DNA of 64,000 nucleotides from Desmonostoc vinosum HA7617-LM4 (GCA_019359515.1 JAHHHC010000003.1:283765-347764); one strand, 5' to 3'. Counted from the stretch's first letter, positions 18,776-28,479 are shown. The notes: a model not told the origin generated them from the sequence alone. Numbers and translations are program-made.

Positions 18776-20416
18776 ATGGCTATTAACGGAACCCCAACTC
18801 CTGGCAACGACATTATTAATGGTGATGCTGCGAATAATTTTATTGATGCCTTAGCAGGTGATGATACTGTCAATGGTAACGGCGGTAATGACACCCTCAT
18901 TGGTGGATTAGGTAATGACAGTCTTTTGGGTGCGGTTGGCGATGACGTCCTGATTGGCGGGGAAGGCAATGACAGTCTTTCTGGCGATGTATTTGGCGGT
19001 ACTGGCAATGATAGCCTCAACGGTGGTGCAGGTGACGATAAACTCAACGGTGGCTTAGGTCAAGACACGCTTGTTGGTGGTGCAGGTAACGATACTTACG
19101 CCATTAACTCAGCTGATGCCACCATTATCGAGCAAGCTAACGAGGGGAATGATATCGTTAATTCTTTTATTACCTATACATTAGGAGCTAACTTAGAAAG
19201 ATTGACCCTGGTGGGAACGGCTAATATCAATGGCACTGGCAATAATGTCAATAACATAATTCTTGGCAATAGTGGCAATAACATTTTAAGTGGCTTAGGA
19301 GGGGATGATTCAATTAATGGTCTTGAGGGAAATGACACCCTCACAGGTGGCGTTGGCAACGACGTTCTCGCAGGTGGACTTGGCTTTGACCGAGTTGTTG
19401 AGTCAGGCGATGTCAACTTTACTCTCACTGACACCAAATTGACAGGGAATGGTGTTGATACTCTTAACTCAATTGAGAACGCAAATCTGACTGGTGGTTC
19501 GAGCGACAATATCCTTGATGCTTCCGGCTTTAGTGGAGGCGTTCGACTCAGTGGTGGTTTTGGCAACGATCAACTCAAAGGTGGCGCTAAGAGTAGTATC
19601 CTCTTTGGTGGATCTGGCAATGATACTCTCATCGGTGGGGCTGAAGGTGATTCTCTGTTTGGTGATAATGGAGATGATTTCATTCAAGGCGCAGGTGGCA
19701 ATGATCAACTCAAAGGTGGGGACGGCAACGACACTCTTAAAGGAGATGCCGGCGATGACGATCTGCGCGGGGAAAACGGTAACGACGTTATCGATGGGGG
19801 AAGCGGCTTCGATTCAATTCTAGATTCGGGCAATTTCTTCAGATTTATTTTGACCGATACCAGCCTAGAGAAGAGTAACTCCAGCCTGACAGAAAAGGAT
19901 AGTCTGAAATCAATCGAACAAGCAACACTATTCGGTAGTGCTAGCGGTGACATTATGAGTGCTAGCGGATTTAGTGGTAAAGCCTTCCTCTTCGGTGACG
20001 ACGGGAACGATGTGCTTACAGGTGGCAGTGGCAGTGATAGCCTTTTTGGAGGCAATGGAGTTGACTCACTCAATGGCTTTGCAGACGATCCGTTGACTAT
20101 TGAACGGGATAGTTTAAGTGGTGGAAACGGTGTTGACTTTTTCGTACTCGGTTTCAACTTTGGTTTTGGTGCTATCGGTTACAGCGATTTTGGTTCCTTG
20201 GATTTTGCCACTATTACTGATTTTAGTGCTGCTCAAGGCGATAAGTTTCGAGTTGGTGGTAACGCTTTGTCGGAATATAGCCTTGTCAAACAAAGCTTCG
20301 GCGGAATTGGTTCTGGGGCGGTTGATACGCAAATCTTCCGAGGTAATGAGTTAATTGCAGTGGTGCAAGATAACACTGATGTTTCTATTCCCCGCGACTT
20401 CCAAATCTTCGGTTAA
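18776..20416 (+). CDS. RTX (hemolysin-type) calcium-binding repeat protein
   Basis: A 546-residue acidic protein built of nonapeptide GGxGxDxLx repeats in several blocks (residues about 15-115, 165-215, 270-345, 410-440), forming calcium-binding beta rolls. Interspersed segments (such as LTDTKLTGNGVDTLNSIENA and its later variant) look like duplicated modules. The C-terminal 60 residues (TDFSAAQGDKFRVGG) are the usual RTX tail, fitting type I secretion with an uncleaved C-terminal signal. The frame is open 75 nt further upstream, but MAINGTPTPGND is the family-like start. No TolC, HlyB or HlyD genes are in the window. No catalytic domain is seen, so an S-layer or adhesin role is likely. Confidence 0.85.
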   Translation: MAINGTPTPGNDIINGDAANNFIDALAGDDTVNGNGGNDTLIGGLGNDSLLGAVGDDVLIGGEGNDSLSGDVFGGTGNDSLNGGAGDDKLNGGLGQDTLVGGAGNDTYAINSADATIIEQANEGNDIVNSFITYTLGANLERLTLVGTANINGTGNNVNNIILGNSGNNILSGLGGDDSINGLEGNDTLTGGVGNDVLAGGLGFDRVVESGDVNFTLTDTKLTGNGVDTLNSIENANLTGGSSDNILDASGFSGGVRLSGGFGNDQLKGGAKSSILFGGSGNDTLIGGAEGDSLFGDNGDDFIQGAGGNDQLKGGDGNDTLKGDAGDDDLRGENGNDVIDGGSGFDSILDSGNFFRFILTDTSLEKSNSSLTEKDSLKSIEQATLFGSASGDIMSASGFSGKAFLFGDDGNDVLTGGSGSDSLFGGNGVDSLNGFADDPLTIERDSLSGGNGVDFFVLGFNFGFGAIGYSDFGSLDFATITDFSAAQGDKFRVGGNALSEYSLVKQSFGGIGSGAVDTQIFRGNELIAVVQDNTDVSIPRDFQIFG

Positions 20417-20550
20417 ATTTAAAACTCTATCAATTGCGTATAAACGTGTAATGGCGGGTTTAATTAGATTCTCGTTGAGCTATTGCTCATATCTGTGAAC
20501 CCGCCCCTACTGGCTTCTTTTCTCAAAACCCAGGTACATCTAGTTTTCTT

Positions 20551-20586
20551 AATTACGAATTACGAATTACGAATTACGAATTACTA
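20551..20586. repeat. GAATTAC heptamer array
   Basis: About five tandem copies of GAATTAC, just upstream of murF. The same heptamer recurs at 30449-30489 and, inverted, at 51763-51790. This is the short tandem heptamer type common in filamentous cyanobacteria. Confidence 0.85.
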
Positions 20587-20626
20587 CTACCTGTTACAAT
20601 GCGGTTTTAATAATTTGAATCAACTT

Positions 20627-21982
20627 ATGCCTGGTTTTGCGACTCTAAATCAACTTGTTGAAGTTCTTTTAGCTCACACGGAAAATTTATCTGAAACTGC
20701 TTTAGCACAAGTAGGTAATGGTATACAAACCGATAGCCGGATTTTGCAGCCGGGTGAAGTGTTCGTAGCTTTACGAGGTGAAAAGTTTGATGGACATGAG
20801 TTTGTGCCAACTGCGATCGCCAAGGGTGCAATAGCTGCTATTGTTGATTTTGCATACGAAAATCAAGGGTTTCCCATATTACAAGTACCAGATACCCTCA
20901 AGGCATATCAGCAAATTGGTCGATGGTGGCGCGATCGCTTCAATATTCCTGTCATCGGTGTTACAGGTTCTGTAGGTAAAACTACTACCAAAGAGCTAAT
21001 CGCCGCAGTTTTGGCAACAAAAGGACGAGTCCACAAGACTTATGGCAATTTCAACAACGAAATCGGTGTCCCCAAAACCCTACTAGAACTTGGTACACAA
21101 CACAACTACGCTGTGATTGAAATGGCGATGCGGGGTAGAGGGCAAATTGCTGAACTCACACAAATAGCGCGTCCAACGATTGGTGTAATTACCAATGTAG
21201 GTACAGCACATATTGAGTTACTCGGTTCTGAAGAAGCGATCGCTCAGGCAAAATGCGAATTGTTAGCCGAAATGCCCACCGATAGCGTGGCGATTCTCAA
21301 TTATGACAATCCTTTATTAATCGCCACAGCCGCAAAGGTATGGCAAGGACAAGTGATAACTTATGGTTTCTCTGGCGGTGATATCCAAGGACAGCTAATT
21401 GATCACCAGACTTTGGCAATCGCAGGAATCCAATTACCTTTACCTCTACCTGGGCGTCACAATGCCACTAATTTTTTAGCCGCTTTAGCAGTGGCGAAAG
21501 TCTTGGGAATTGATTGGTCATCTTTACAAATGGGTATAACAGTTGATATGCCTACAGGGCGATCGCAACGGTTTACTTTACCCAATGACGTGTTAATCTT
21601 AGATGAGACTTATAATGCTGCACCAGAAGCTATGCTAGCAGCATTGCAATTGTTAGTAGATACCCCCGGTAAACGTAAAATTGCCGTACTAGGCGCGATG
21701 AAAGAATTGGGAGAGCGATCGCCGCAACTACACCAAAAAGTTGGTGAGACAGTGGGTAGGTTAAATTTAGATAGTTTGTTAGTTTTGGTAGATAGCAAAG
21801 ATGCCGAAGCGATCGCTCTTGGTGCCGAGGGTATACCATCAGAATGCTTTGCAACCCATGCAGAATTAGTAGCTAGGTTAAAGACATTTATCCAAGCAGG
21901 CGATCGTTTACTTTTCAAAGCAGCCCATTCAGTGGGACTAGATCGGGTTGTCAATCAGTTGCGTGCAGAATTTATCAAGTAG
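20627..21982 (+). CDS. murF: UDP-MurNAc-tripeptide--D-Ala-D-Ala ligase
   Basis: A 451-residue cytoplasmic Mur ligase that adds D-Ala-D-Ala to the UDP-MurNAc tripeptide, the last cytoplasmic step of peptidoglycan precursor synthesis. The N-terminal UDP-binding domain includes TDSRILQPGEVFVALRG. The ATP P-loop is GVTGSVGKTTTKE, then KTYGNFNNEIGVP, and a C-terminal domain has LDETYNAAPEAM and GAMKELGERS. The frame stays open to 20483, but that extension translates a GAATTAC repeat array, so I start at MPGFATLNQ, which matches the family N terminus. Confidence 0.94.
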   Translation: MPGFATLNQLVEVLLAHTENLSETALAQVGNGIQTDSRILQPGEVFVALRGEKFDGHEFVPTAIAKGAIAAIVDFAYENQGFPILQVPDTLKAYQQIGRWWRDRFNIPVIGVTGSVGKTTTKELIAAVLATKGRVHKTYGNFNNEIGVPKTLLELGTQHNYAVIEMAMRGRGQIAELTQIARPTIGVITNVGTAHIELLGSEEAIAQAKCELLAEMPTDSVAILNYDNPLLIATAAKVWQGQVITYGFSGGDIQGQLIDHQTLAIAGIQLPLPLPGRHNATNFLAALAVAKVLGIDWSSLQMGITVDMPTGRSQRFTLPNDVLILDETYNAAPEAMLAALQLLVDTPGKRKIAVLGAMKELGERSPQLHQKVGETVGRLNLDSLLVLVDSKDAEAIALGAEGIPSECFATHAELVARLKTFIQAGDRLLFKAAHSVGLDRVVNQLRAEFIK

Positions 21983-22102
21983 GGACTGGGGGATTGGGAA
22001 CATTTCGTTGAGCTTCAGTGCATCGCTAGGGATTAGGTAAGTAGGTGAACACAATTACAGCACTTTGCAAGTAAATGAAGTACACATCTTAATATGATAA
22101 AT

Positions 22103-22130
22103 CTTGTGGGGTGGGCATCCTGCCCGCCCT
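22103..22130. repeat. 28-bp dispersed palindrome, copy 1
   Basis: CTTGTGGGGTGGGCATCCTG... is a short hairpin (GGGCATCCTGCCC core). An inverted copy with one difference is at 63796-63823. It is intergenic and non-coding. Confidence 0.75.
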
Positions 22131-22177
22131 TGTGTACTTCATTCAGATGAAATGTGCTGTATTTAGAAGACGCATTT

Positions 22178-22291
22178 CGACTTCTCCCAAGGGGAGACGC
22201 TACGCGCTAAGCGCAGCCATGCCCGCAGGGCTTTACGCTCAATGCTCGATCCCCGATAAGACGAGGGTTGAGCGGAGTCGAAACCCGGCAA
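22178..22291. repeat. Dispersed CGAGGGTTGAGCGGAGT repeat, copy 1
   Basis: Shares CGACTTCTCC, GCTCAATGCTCGATC and GACGAGGGTTGAGCGGAGT with an inverted, longer relative at 43035-43163. A 63-codon frame crossing this stretch is repeat sequence, not a gene. Confidence 0.65.
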
Positions 22292-22346
22292 CCTCTTTTT
22301 AGGTTTAATTTAGTCCTTCTATTTAATGTCGATTCAAATCAGATTA

Positions 22347-22949
22347 TTATCCTTGATGAATTGCGCTTGATAAAATGCCTAAAATCTTCTTAAGATCTCT
22401 AATATAATATTCACTTAAATCTATAAAAACAGTATTATCTTTGAGCTTAAGAAATTGCCAAATCGTGCCAATTGTCACAGCACCATAAACAGTTTTTACT
22501 GTATTTCCTTCTTGCTGGTTAAATAACTGTGCAGCTAGCATTTCTGCTATACACTGACCCAAGCCAGATTTTAGATTTTCGTTTTTTGTTTCTACAAGAG
22601 TGATCACAGGGGCGCGTACTAAAAGCTGTTCTTTAGAGAGACTAATAATAAAATCACAAAACCCATTTAATCCCCTAGTAATATCTACATTAAAATCCAC
22701 GCCTGAAAATAAACTAATTTCATAATTAAATCTGCGTCTTATCTCCAATAAAATAGGAGCAATTATCATTTCTGAGCGAGCTTTCTCTGTATTAATAGAA
22801 ACTGCTAAATCAACATTCTCCTGAAGAATTGTTGCTAATAAACTACTGTATTCAACCTCTGGGATATCTGCAAATAATCCGGAAGATTCATTAATTGTGA
22901 TGCCAAAATCTTTAATTAAATCGCTAAGCTTAAACTCACTGTAAGACAT
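22347..22949 (-). CDS. Hypothetical protein, PD-(D/E)XK nuclease-like
   Basis: A 200-residue soluble protein of unknown role. The mid-protein pattern FCDFIISLSKEQ ... PVITLVETKNEN fits the D...ExK core of PD-(D/E)XK nuclease-fold proteins, and a later KTVYGAVTIGTIWQFLKL recalls small cyanobacterial proteins of that fold. I use the ATG of MSYSEFK because the codon three upstream is TTG. It is convergent with murF and followed upstream by a KTSC-domain gene. No methylase or toxin partner is seen. Confidence 0.6.
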   Translation of the reverse strand: MSYSEFKLSDLIKDFGITINESSGLFADIPEVEYSSLLATILQENVDLAVSINTEKARSEMIIAPILLEIRRRFNYEISLFSGVDFNVDITRGLNGFCDFIISLSKEQLLVRAPVITLVETKNENLKSGLGQCIAEMLAAQLFNQQEGNTVKTVYGAVTIGTIWQFLKLKDNTVFIDLSEYYIRDLKKILGILSSAIHQG

Positions 22950-23000
22950 AAAAATCAACTCTCAACTTTAAATATTAACGACTGAGAGTGTGGCTAGAAA

Positions 23001-23429
23001 TCAACAGCGATACTCATCGATATTATCTACTCGTTCTGACTCGTATCTACCTTTAATCTCATGATTAAAAAACTCACCAATTGAGTCACAAGCATGTAAA
23101 TCTTCCCAAGTATCTGCGTCTACTCCTGAGTATTGATAAATAGCACCACTCTGAAACTCGACTTGCAAGGTGTGTGCATCATGATCGTAACCGACTGCGA
23201 TCGCCATTGATGAGCTAACTGGCAACATAGCGATTGGTTCTTCCACAACAGCAAGTGTTGCAGTCTCAGCCACTATCTCATTGAGTTGTTGCAGTCCCTC
23301 ATAAGCTTGGATTGGTGCGGGGATTTCCAAAAACTCTAGTTCGCTACCTCTGTCGAGTAATAACTGCAAATATCCTTCAGAGTGAGCGATCGCTACTACA
23401 TCACTTAAGTCTATCTTTGATAGCTTCAT
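23001..23429 (-). CDS. KTSC-domain protein
   Basis: A 142-residue protein with an N-terminal region of unknown fold and a C-terminal KTSC domain (about residues 75-135): GYDHDAHTLQVEFQSGAIYQ, YSGVDADTWEDL, SIGEFFNHEIKGRY. KTSC domains are small modules often found beside lysyl-tRNA synthetase-like or phage proteins and have no known enzymatic role. A GGAGAG ribosome site precedes the ATG. It lies 50 nt from the nuclease-like gene on the same strand. Confidence 0.78.
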   Translation of the reverse strand: MKLSKIDLSDVVAIAHSEGYLQLLLDRGSELEFLEIPAPIQAYEGLQQLNEIVAETATLAVVEEPIAMLPVSSSMAIAVGYDHDAHTLQVEFQSGAIYQYSGVDADTWEDLHACDSIGEFFNHEIKGRYESERVDNIDEYRC

Positions 23430-23473
23430 TAATTTTGCTCTCCTGTCAGCCTAGTTGAGAATGATAACTATTT

Positions 23474-23662
23474 ATACTGATATCTTGCACCAGTCCCAAA
23501 AACCGCCATAGGTTAGAAACCTATGGCTAATAGCAAAAGTCCTCTCAAGAGGACTAAATCTCACAAAAAGCATAGATTTTAGTCCACTTAAGTGGACTTA
23601 ACCTAATAAGAGCGAGAATTTATTCTCTGGCGGGAGATTGGGCAGGTGCAAGATCTAAGTAT
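23474..23662. mobile_element. 189-bp MITE-like element, copy 1
   Basis: Near-identical inverted copy of 50710-50898. The ends are imperfect terminal inverted repeats (ATACTGATATCTTGCACC and its relative ATACTTAGATCTTGCACC). Inside are three perfect small palindromes: ATAGGTT/AACCTAT, CCTCTCAAGAGG and TCCACTTAAGTGGA. No coding capacity, so it would need a transposase in trans. Confidence 0.8.
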
Positions 23663-23734
23663 ACAAAAATCAAATTTTAATAGTATATTTGTACTATATA
23701 ATAAATCGACTGTCAAGGTTTCTTCCCCCACTCC

Positions 23735-24193
23735 CTAGTTAGTTTTTTTCTTCTCAAAATACTGCTGATGTTCCTCAGCTGCTAGATAGTATTCACCAAC
23801 AGGCTTAATCTCCGTGACAATATCTTGAGCAAACTTACCAGACATTTGCAGCTTTGCTTTTGACTGCTTGGCTGCTGCTTCTTGCTGGATGTCGTGGAAA
23901 AAGATTACAGTTCTATACTGTTCGCCTTTGTCTGGGCCTTGGCGGTTAGGTGTTGTTGGGTCATGGATATCCCAAAATACTGCCAGTAAGTCATCATAAC
24001 TTACATATTGTGGGTCATACTCCACTTGCACCACCTCAGCGTGACCTGTGATTCTAGATAACACATCTAGATAGCATGGGTTGGGAAAATGCCCTCCCAT
24101 ATAACCGACTGAGGTTGAGACTACTCCTTCTATTTTGCGAAATGCTGCCTCCACACTCCAAAAACAGCCAGCGCCAAAAGTTGCCTTTACCAT
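23735..24193 (-). CDS. msrA: Peptide methionine sulfoxide reductase A
   Basis: A 152-residue enzyme that reduces methionine-S-sulfoxide in proteins with thioredoxin. The catalytic Cys10 sits in FGAGCFWSVE, followed by GYMGGHFPNP, GHAEVVQVEYDP and FWDIHDPTTPNRQGPD. The C terminus (YYLAAEEHQQYFEKKKTN) lacks a recycling Cys pair. The start ATG is preceded by GGAG; an in-frame TTG 18 nt earlier is less likely. It is transcribed alone, divergent from the methyltransferase gene. Confidence 0.93.
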   Translation of the reverse strand: MVKATFGAGCFWSVEAAFRKIEGVVSTSVGYMGGHFPNPCYLDVLSRITGHAEVVQVEYDPQYVSYDDLLAVFWDIHDPTTPNRQGPDKGEQYRTVIFFHDIQQEAAAKQSKAKLQMSGKFAQDIVTEIKPVGEYYLAAEEHQQYFEKKKTN

Positions 24194-24322
24194 GAGTATT
24201 ATGCACTCCAACTTGCAATCTGTTTTTCTAAATTTTGTACGTGCTGGTTAAAATAAGCTAGCGATCGCATTTACTAGAGTTAGGTAAATTCTATCCCTAC
24301 ACCTATATTTCTTCAACGCGCT

Positions 24323-25078
24323 ATGTTAGATAAAACACATCCTCACAGTGATGACAAGGTAGCTTTCCAGCCCAAAGAGTTCTTTAACGAGCAATGGCAA
24401 GTTTATCAAAAAGTACTCAACAATAATTACATGGAACACCATGAAATTTCCTGTGTACTACACAAATTTCTGCTTGACTACTTGCAAAAACCATTTAAAA
24501 TGCTTGATTTGGGATGTGGTGATGCTAGCTTTACTGCTCAAGCTTTGCTGAATACCGCTATTACTTCCTATAAAGGTATAGACCTCTCAGTACCAGCGCT
24601 GGAAATCGCCAATAGTAACATGGCTAAGATTCCATGCAAAACGACCTTGATTGTAGGTGATTTTTCCCAAGTAGTTGATGAACTGGTACTCAATCCGCAA
24701 GATAAATTTGATGCTATTTTGATCTCTTTTGCGCTTCACCATTTAAATCTTCAACAAAAGGATAGCATTATTGGTCAGTTAAGAAATTTGCTCACATCTG
24801 ACGGTGTTTTGATTCTCATCGATGTTGTTCGTCAAGAGGGAGAAGACCGAGAAACTTATGTGCAACGCTATCTAGATAACGTTCAAAAGTCTTGGTCTTT
24901 ACTTACTAGTGCAGAGTATTTCCTGGTTGCAAATCACATATCTACGAGTGATTTCCCTGAAACTCAGCAAACTCTTCAAGAAATCTTTCAAAAACATGGT
25001 TTTAGTCGCTGCGATTGTTTCTATCGTGATTCGCTAGATACCACAAGAATGTTATGCTTTTCCGATAATTTTCGATAG
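24323..25078 (+). CDS. Class I SAM-dependent methyltransferase
   Basis: A 251-residue Rossmann-fold methyltransferase. Motif I is MLDLGCGDASFTAQA (about residue 58), motif II YKGIDLSVPALE, motif IV FDAILISFALHHL, and motif post-I VGDFSQVV. The substrate is unknown; the HHL after motif IV is typical of small-molecule methyltransferases of the ubiquinone or malonyl-ACP type. A strong hairpin follows 57 nt after the stop. No biosynthetic neighbours. Confidence 0.82.
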   Translation: MLDKTHPHSDDKVAFQPKEFFNEQWQVYQKVLNNNYMEHHEISCVLHKFLLDYLQKPFKMLDLGCGDASFTAQALLNTAITSYKGIDLSVPALEIANSNMAKIPCKTTLIVGDFSQVVDELVLNPQDKFDAILISFALHHLNLQQKDSIIGQLRNLLTSDGVLILIDVVRQEGEDRETYVQRYLDNVQKSWSLLTSAEYFLVANHISTSDFPETQQTLQEIFQKHGFSRCDCFYRDSLDTTRMLCFSDNFR

Positions 25079-25135
25079 CAGTTCTTATTCAATAGATAGC
25101 GGTGTTGCTGGCGACACCATAGTGAACAAAAGAAA

Positions 25136-25159
25136 TCAAGTCCGCAAAAGCGGACTTGA
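25136..25159 (+). terminator. Perfect 10-bp hairpin after the methyltransferase gene
   Basis: TCAAGTCCGC / GCGGACTTGA with an AAAA loop. There is no T run, so it is a transcript end or stabiliser rather than a textbook terminator. Confidence 0.6.
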
Positions 25160-25600
25160 ATAAGGCTAAAATCATGTGTTCCGTATACTTTTTATTCTCG
25201 ATAATTAATGTTGAGCAAGCAAGTCTTTCCCAATTATTTAATAGACATAATTAGAGGAATTATATTTATTAGTTTAGTTGTATAAAGTTGAGAATGTATG
25301 GAAAAATCAATGTTTTTAATTTATTTAAATACGGATATGAAAACAAGCTTACAACAACACTAAGCCATGTGTAAACAGCAAGATACATATTTATTTAATA
25401 GACCTTGCATTTGTATGTTTGATTACCAGTTGTTTTAAAACTAATCAGATAATGATGTTAATTCTCCGTATTTTTTGGGAAAAAACTCTGATAGTTACGT
25501 CTTTTGAATATGAGAAAATATCAAAGTTTTAAAATTAAACTGTAAGTAAATTAGGGATAAAAATTTATTCCTATCTTGAAAGAAAAAGTGAGGATAAGCG
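25160..25600. other. AT-rich intergenic stretch
   Basis: About 440 bases of AT-rich sequence with many stop codons in all frames. No gene, repeat or RNA fold that I can support; it presumably holds the promoter of the small gene at 25601. Confidence 0.4.
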
Positions 25601-25762
25601 ATGACTAATTTGGATTATCCTATTTTCTTTTTATTGTTAACAGCGTTGGCGTTAGCAATTACTAAGATGACTATTGCTTTGGATAAACTGGATCTTGAGC
25701 GCTTTTATATTTGGACGAGTATTGCTTGTGCGATCGCGGCCACACCAATGATGTTATGGTAA
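25601..25762 (+). CDS. Small two-helix membrane protein
   Basis: A 53-residue frame with GAGG 9 nt before the ATG. Two hydrophobic helices (about residues 6-26 and 36-52) are separated by a charged turn (DKLDLERF). The size and layout resemble small photosynthetic or respiratory complex subunits, but I do not recognise the sequence. A HIP1 site lies inside the coding region, and codon use looks like the neighbours. Confidence 0.6.
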   Translation: MTNLDYPIFFLLLTALALAITKMTIALDKLDLERFYIWTSIACAIAATPMMLW

Positions 25763-25978
25763 GGGCATCAAGGCTCAGATTCCTGGCTTCTCTAAAAAGT
25801 TGGGAATCATGTTGTTCCAAAGCTTCCCATAGCTTTGTCATAGGAAATTACTACCCTTAAATGAGTGAAATCCGCTTGCTTGTTCGATAGTAAGCTGCAA
25901 GCCCAGATTTTAAAATAGAACTAAGTCACCAAAAACACTTTGCACAATTGCAGATATCAGCAAGATAAATAACGGAGA

Positions 25979-27067
25979 ATGATATTGCTGAGTACAACTA
26001 AAGACCATGTTTCGATATCAGATACACAACCAACAAAGTTATGGATGCCTGAACGGGTAATATTCACACCTGCGGCTTTGGATAAACCTTGGGGACAAAA
26101 CATATTAACGCGTGTACAGTCACTTAACCTACCGATAGAAGAACTACCACGTAATCGCCTGACAGGTTTACGTGGTGAAGATGAGCGCGATACTTACAAT
26201 ATTGCTAAGCGTACTCTTGCGGTTGTGACTGCACCACCCAGCAAATTCAAACTTAGTCCAATTCCGCCGTCTGCTGATTGGCAATTTCATATCGCTGAGG
26301 GTTGTCCTGCACATTGTCAATACTGTTACCTGGCAGGTAGTTTATCAGGGCCACCCGTTATTCGCACTTATGCTAACTTACCGCAAATATTAGAGAACTT
26401 AGCAGCTTACGAACGACTGGAACAGCTAACAACCTATGAAGTTAGCTGCTACACTGATCCATTGGGTATTGAGCATCTTACAGGTAGCCTGGCCGAGTGT
26501 ATCCGTTATTTTGGTATGCGTACTGATGCACATTTACGTTGTGTATCAAAATTCGATGCGGTGGATGGCTTACTCAACTTACCTCACAATGGCCATACTC
26601 GCTTCCGCATGAGTGTTAATGCTGCACCTATTTCTGGTAGGTTTGAAGGTGGTACAGCGTCAGTTGCATCACGTCTGGGAGCATTGCGTAAGTTGGCACT
26701 ACCACGAGAGTCTGACGGTGGTGGCTATCCAGTGGGGTTAGTGGTTGCGCCAATTATGCCTATAGATGATTGGCAGATGCACTATGGACGCTTGTTTGAT
26801 GCGATTAGTGAAGCGCTAGATATGGACTGTGACCTCACGTTTGAGTTAATCTCGCACCGTTTTACACCAGGGTCAAAAGAAGTATTACAAACTTGGTATC
26901 CGCAATCGAAATTAGACATGGATGAGGCGAAACGCAGTGTCAAACGTAATAAATTTGGTGGAATTAAGTATGTTTACGACGCTGACACGATGAAGACGAT
27001 GAAGCGCTTTTTTACAAATGAGATTCAACGGCGCTTTCCAAATGCTGAGATTTTATATTGGACTTAA
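25979..27067 (+). CDS. Spore photoproduct lyase-like radical SAM protein
   Basis: A 362-residue radical SAM protein. The CxxxCxxC cluster motif appears as CPAHCQYCYLAG (about residue 100), preceded by a PPSADWQFHIAEGC lead-in and followed by GSLSGPPVIRTYANL, the SplB-family signature. C-terminal ELISHRFTPGSKEV is also SplB-like. Classical SplB repairs spore photoproduct in DNA; in a cyanobacterium that makes no endospores the substrate may be another UV lesion (inference). GGAG precedes the ATG at short spacing. Single gene. Confidence 0.83.
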   Translation: MILLSTTKDHVSISDTQPTKLWMPERVIFTPAALDKPWGQNILTRVQSLNLPIEELPRNRLTGLRGEDERDTYNIAKRTLAVVTAPPSKFKLSPIPPSADWQFHIAEGCPAHCQYCYLAGSLSGPPVIRTYANLPQILENLAAYERLEQLTTYEVSCYTDPLGIEHLTGSLAECIRYFGMRTDAHLRCVSKFDAVDGLLNLPHNGHTRFRMSVNAAPISGRFEGGTASVASRLGALRKLALPRESDGGGYPVGLVVAPIMPIDDWQMHYGRLFDAISEALDMDCDLTFELISHRFTPGSKEVLQTWYPQSKLDMDEAKRSVKRNKFGGIKYVYDADTMKTMKRFFTNEIQRRFPNAEILYWT

Positions 27068-27258
27068 TTATCGGCGGTGAGAAAGCCGTTATCGATTTTT
27101 GAAGGTGCAAGAGCGATCGCACCTCCTCCCCCTAACACATCATCAAATAAGCCATGTGTTGCTAAATGAATTATACGTGCAATTGGTAACTATTTAATGA
27201 TCGCTCTCATCAAGACCCTCTATAATGTTCAAGAGGAGCTGATAATTTCTCTTCTTGA

Positions 27259-28479
27259 TTAAACTAAGATCACTTTTGCTTTTTCTACAAAAATTTTCTC
27301 AATTACATCTTCTACCACTTTGTCTGGTGTAGAAGCACCAGAAGTAATGCCAACAATAATTTCTCCATCTGGCAACCAATTTTCTGTAATTACTAATTCT
27401 CCATTTAATTGCCGATGTTCAATAGAATTTCCCGATTTGATTCGTCCTACACTATCAATGTGATAAGAATGAATTCCCTTCTCAGCGGCAATCTGTTGAA
27501 GTTGAGTAGTATTTGAGGAATTAAAACCACCGATGACTACCATCAAATCTAAATCATCTTGCACTAACTCCAACATTGCATCTTGCCGTTCTTGAGTAGC
27601 ATCGCAGATAGTATTAAAACTTTGGAAATGTTGATTCAGTTCAGTAGGGCCATACTTCTGCATCATGGTATGCTCAAACAGCTTACCAATCTTTTCAGTT
27701 TCGCCTTTGAGCATTGTGGTTTGGTTAGCAATGCCAACTCTTGCTAAATCTTGGTCGGGGTCAAATCCAACTGAACAAGCTTTAGCAAATTTAGTCAAAA
27801 ATTCGTCACGGTTGCCACCATTAAGAATATAGTTAGCAACATATTCGGCTTCTTGCAAATTTAGCACAATTAAATATTTGCCAGCAAAAGAACTGGTAGC
27901 AACAGTTTCTTCATGCTTGTATTTACCGTGAATAATTGAAGTGTAATCAACCTTTTTATGCTTTTCAACTGTATTCCAAACTTTGGATACCCAAGGACAA
28001 GTTGTATCGACAATTTTGCAGCCTTTATCATGGAGAATCTGCATTTCTTGAACGCTAGCCCCAAAAGCAGGTAAGATCACAACATCACCAGTAGCCACAA
28101 CAGTAAAATCTTTTTTACCTGCTTCCACAGGAACAAATTCTACTTCCATTTCCTGCATTCGTTGATTGACAGCAGGATTGTGAATAATTTCATTAGTAAT
28201 CCAAATTTTTTCTGCGGGGAAGTGCTGACGAGTTTCATAGGCCATAGCTACTGCACGTTCTACACCCCAGCAAAAGCCAAACGCTTGCGCCAGACGGATT
28301 GTAACATCACCTCGTTGCAGTGTGTAGTTGCGATCGCGAATTTCCTGAATCAAGCTACTTTGATACTCAGATTCTAACTGGTTAGCAACCTCTGCTTGAT
28401 GACCAAACCCTTTGCGATTGTAATTTTCTGAATGTTGGAGTGTCCGTTTAAAAGCTTTTGTATCCATTAGACTTGTCAA
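27259..28479 (-). CDS. ispH: 4-hydroxy-3-methylbut-2-enyl diphosphate reductase
   Basis: A 406-residue 4Fe-4S enzyme, the last step of the MEP isoprenoid pathway, making IPP and DMAPP for carotenoids, chlorophyll tails and quinones. The three cluster cysteines lie in [19 protein letters not shown] and [25 protein letters not shown] and [10 protein letters not shown] are the substrate-binding motifs. The long N-terminal extension (about 60 residues before the first Cys) is normal for cyanobacterial and plant IspH. The SGNH hydrolase gene is 10 nt away on the same strand, upstream. Confidence 0.95.
   Translation of the reverse strand: MTSLMDTKAFKRTLQHSENYNRKGFGHQAEVANQLESEYQSSLIQEIRDRNYTLQRGDVTIRLAQAFGFCWGVERAVAMAYETRQHFPAEKIWITNEIIHNPAVNQRMQEMEVEFVPVEAGKKDFTVVATGDVVILPAFGASVQEMQILHDKGCKIVDTTCPWVSKVWNTVEKHKKVDYTSIIHGKYKHEETVATSSFAGKYLIVLNLQEAEYVANYILNGGNRDEFLTKFAKACSVGFDPDQDLARVGIANQTTMLKGETEKIGKLFEHTMMQKYGPTELNQHFQSFNTICDATQERQDAMLELVQDDLDLMVVIGGFNSSNTTQLQQIAAEKGIHSYHIDSVGRIKSGNSIEHRQLNGELVITENWLPDGEIIVGITSGASTPDKVVEDVIEKIFVEKAKVILV

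Noticed and set aside
18751..20354. Several long antisense frames across the RTX gene
   Set aside because: They are an effect of the repeated GG-x-G-x-D codons; the antisense proteins are low-complexity Ser/Pro/Leu.
22111..22302. 63-codon frame
   Set aside because: Entirely made of two dispersed repeats; Cys/Arg-rich random composition.
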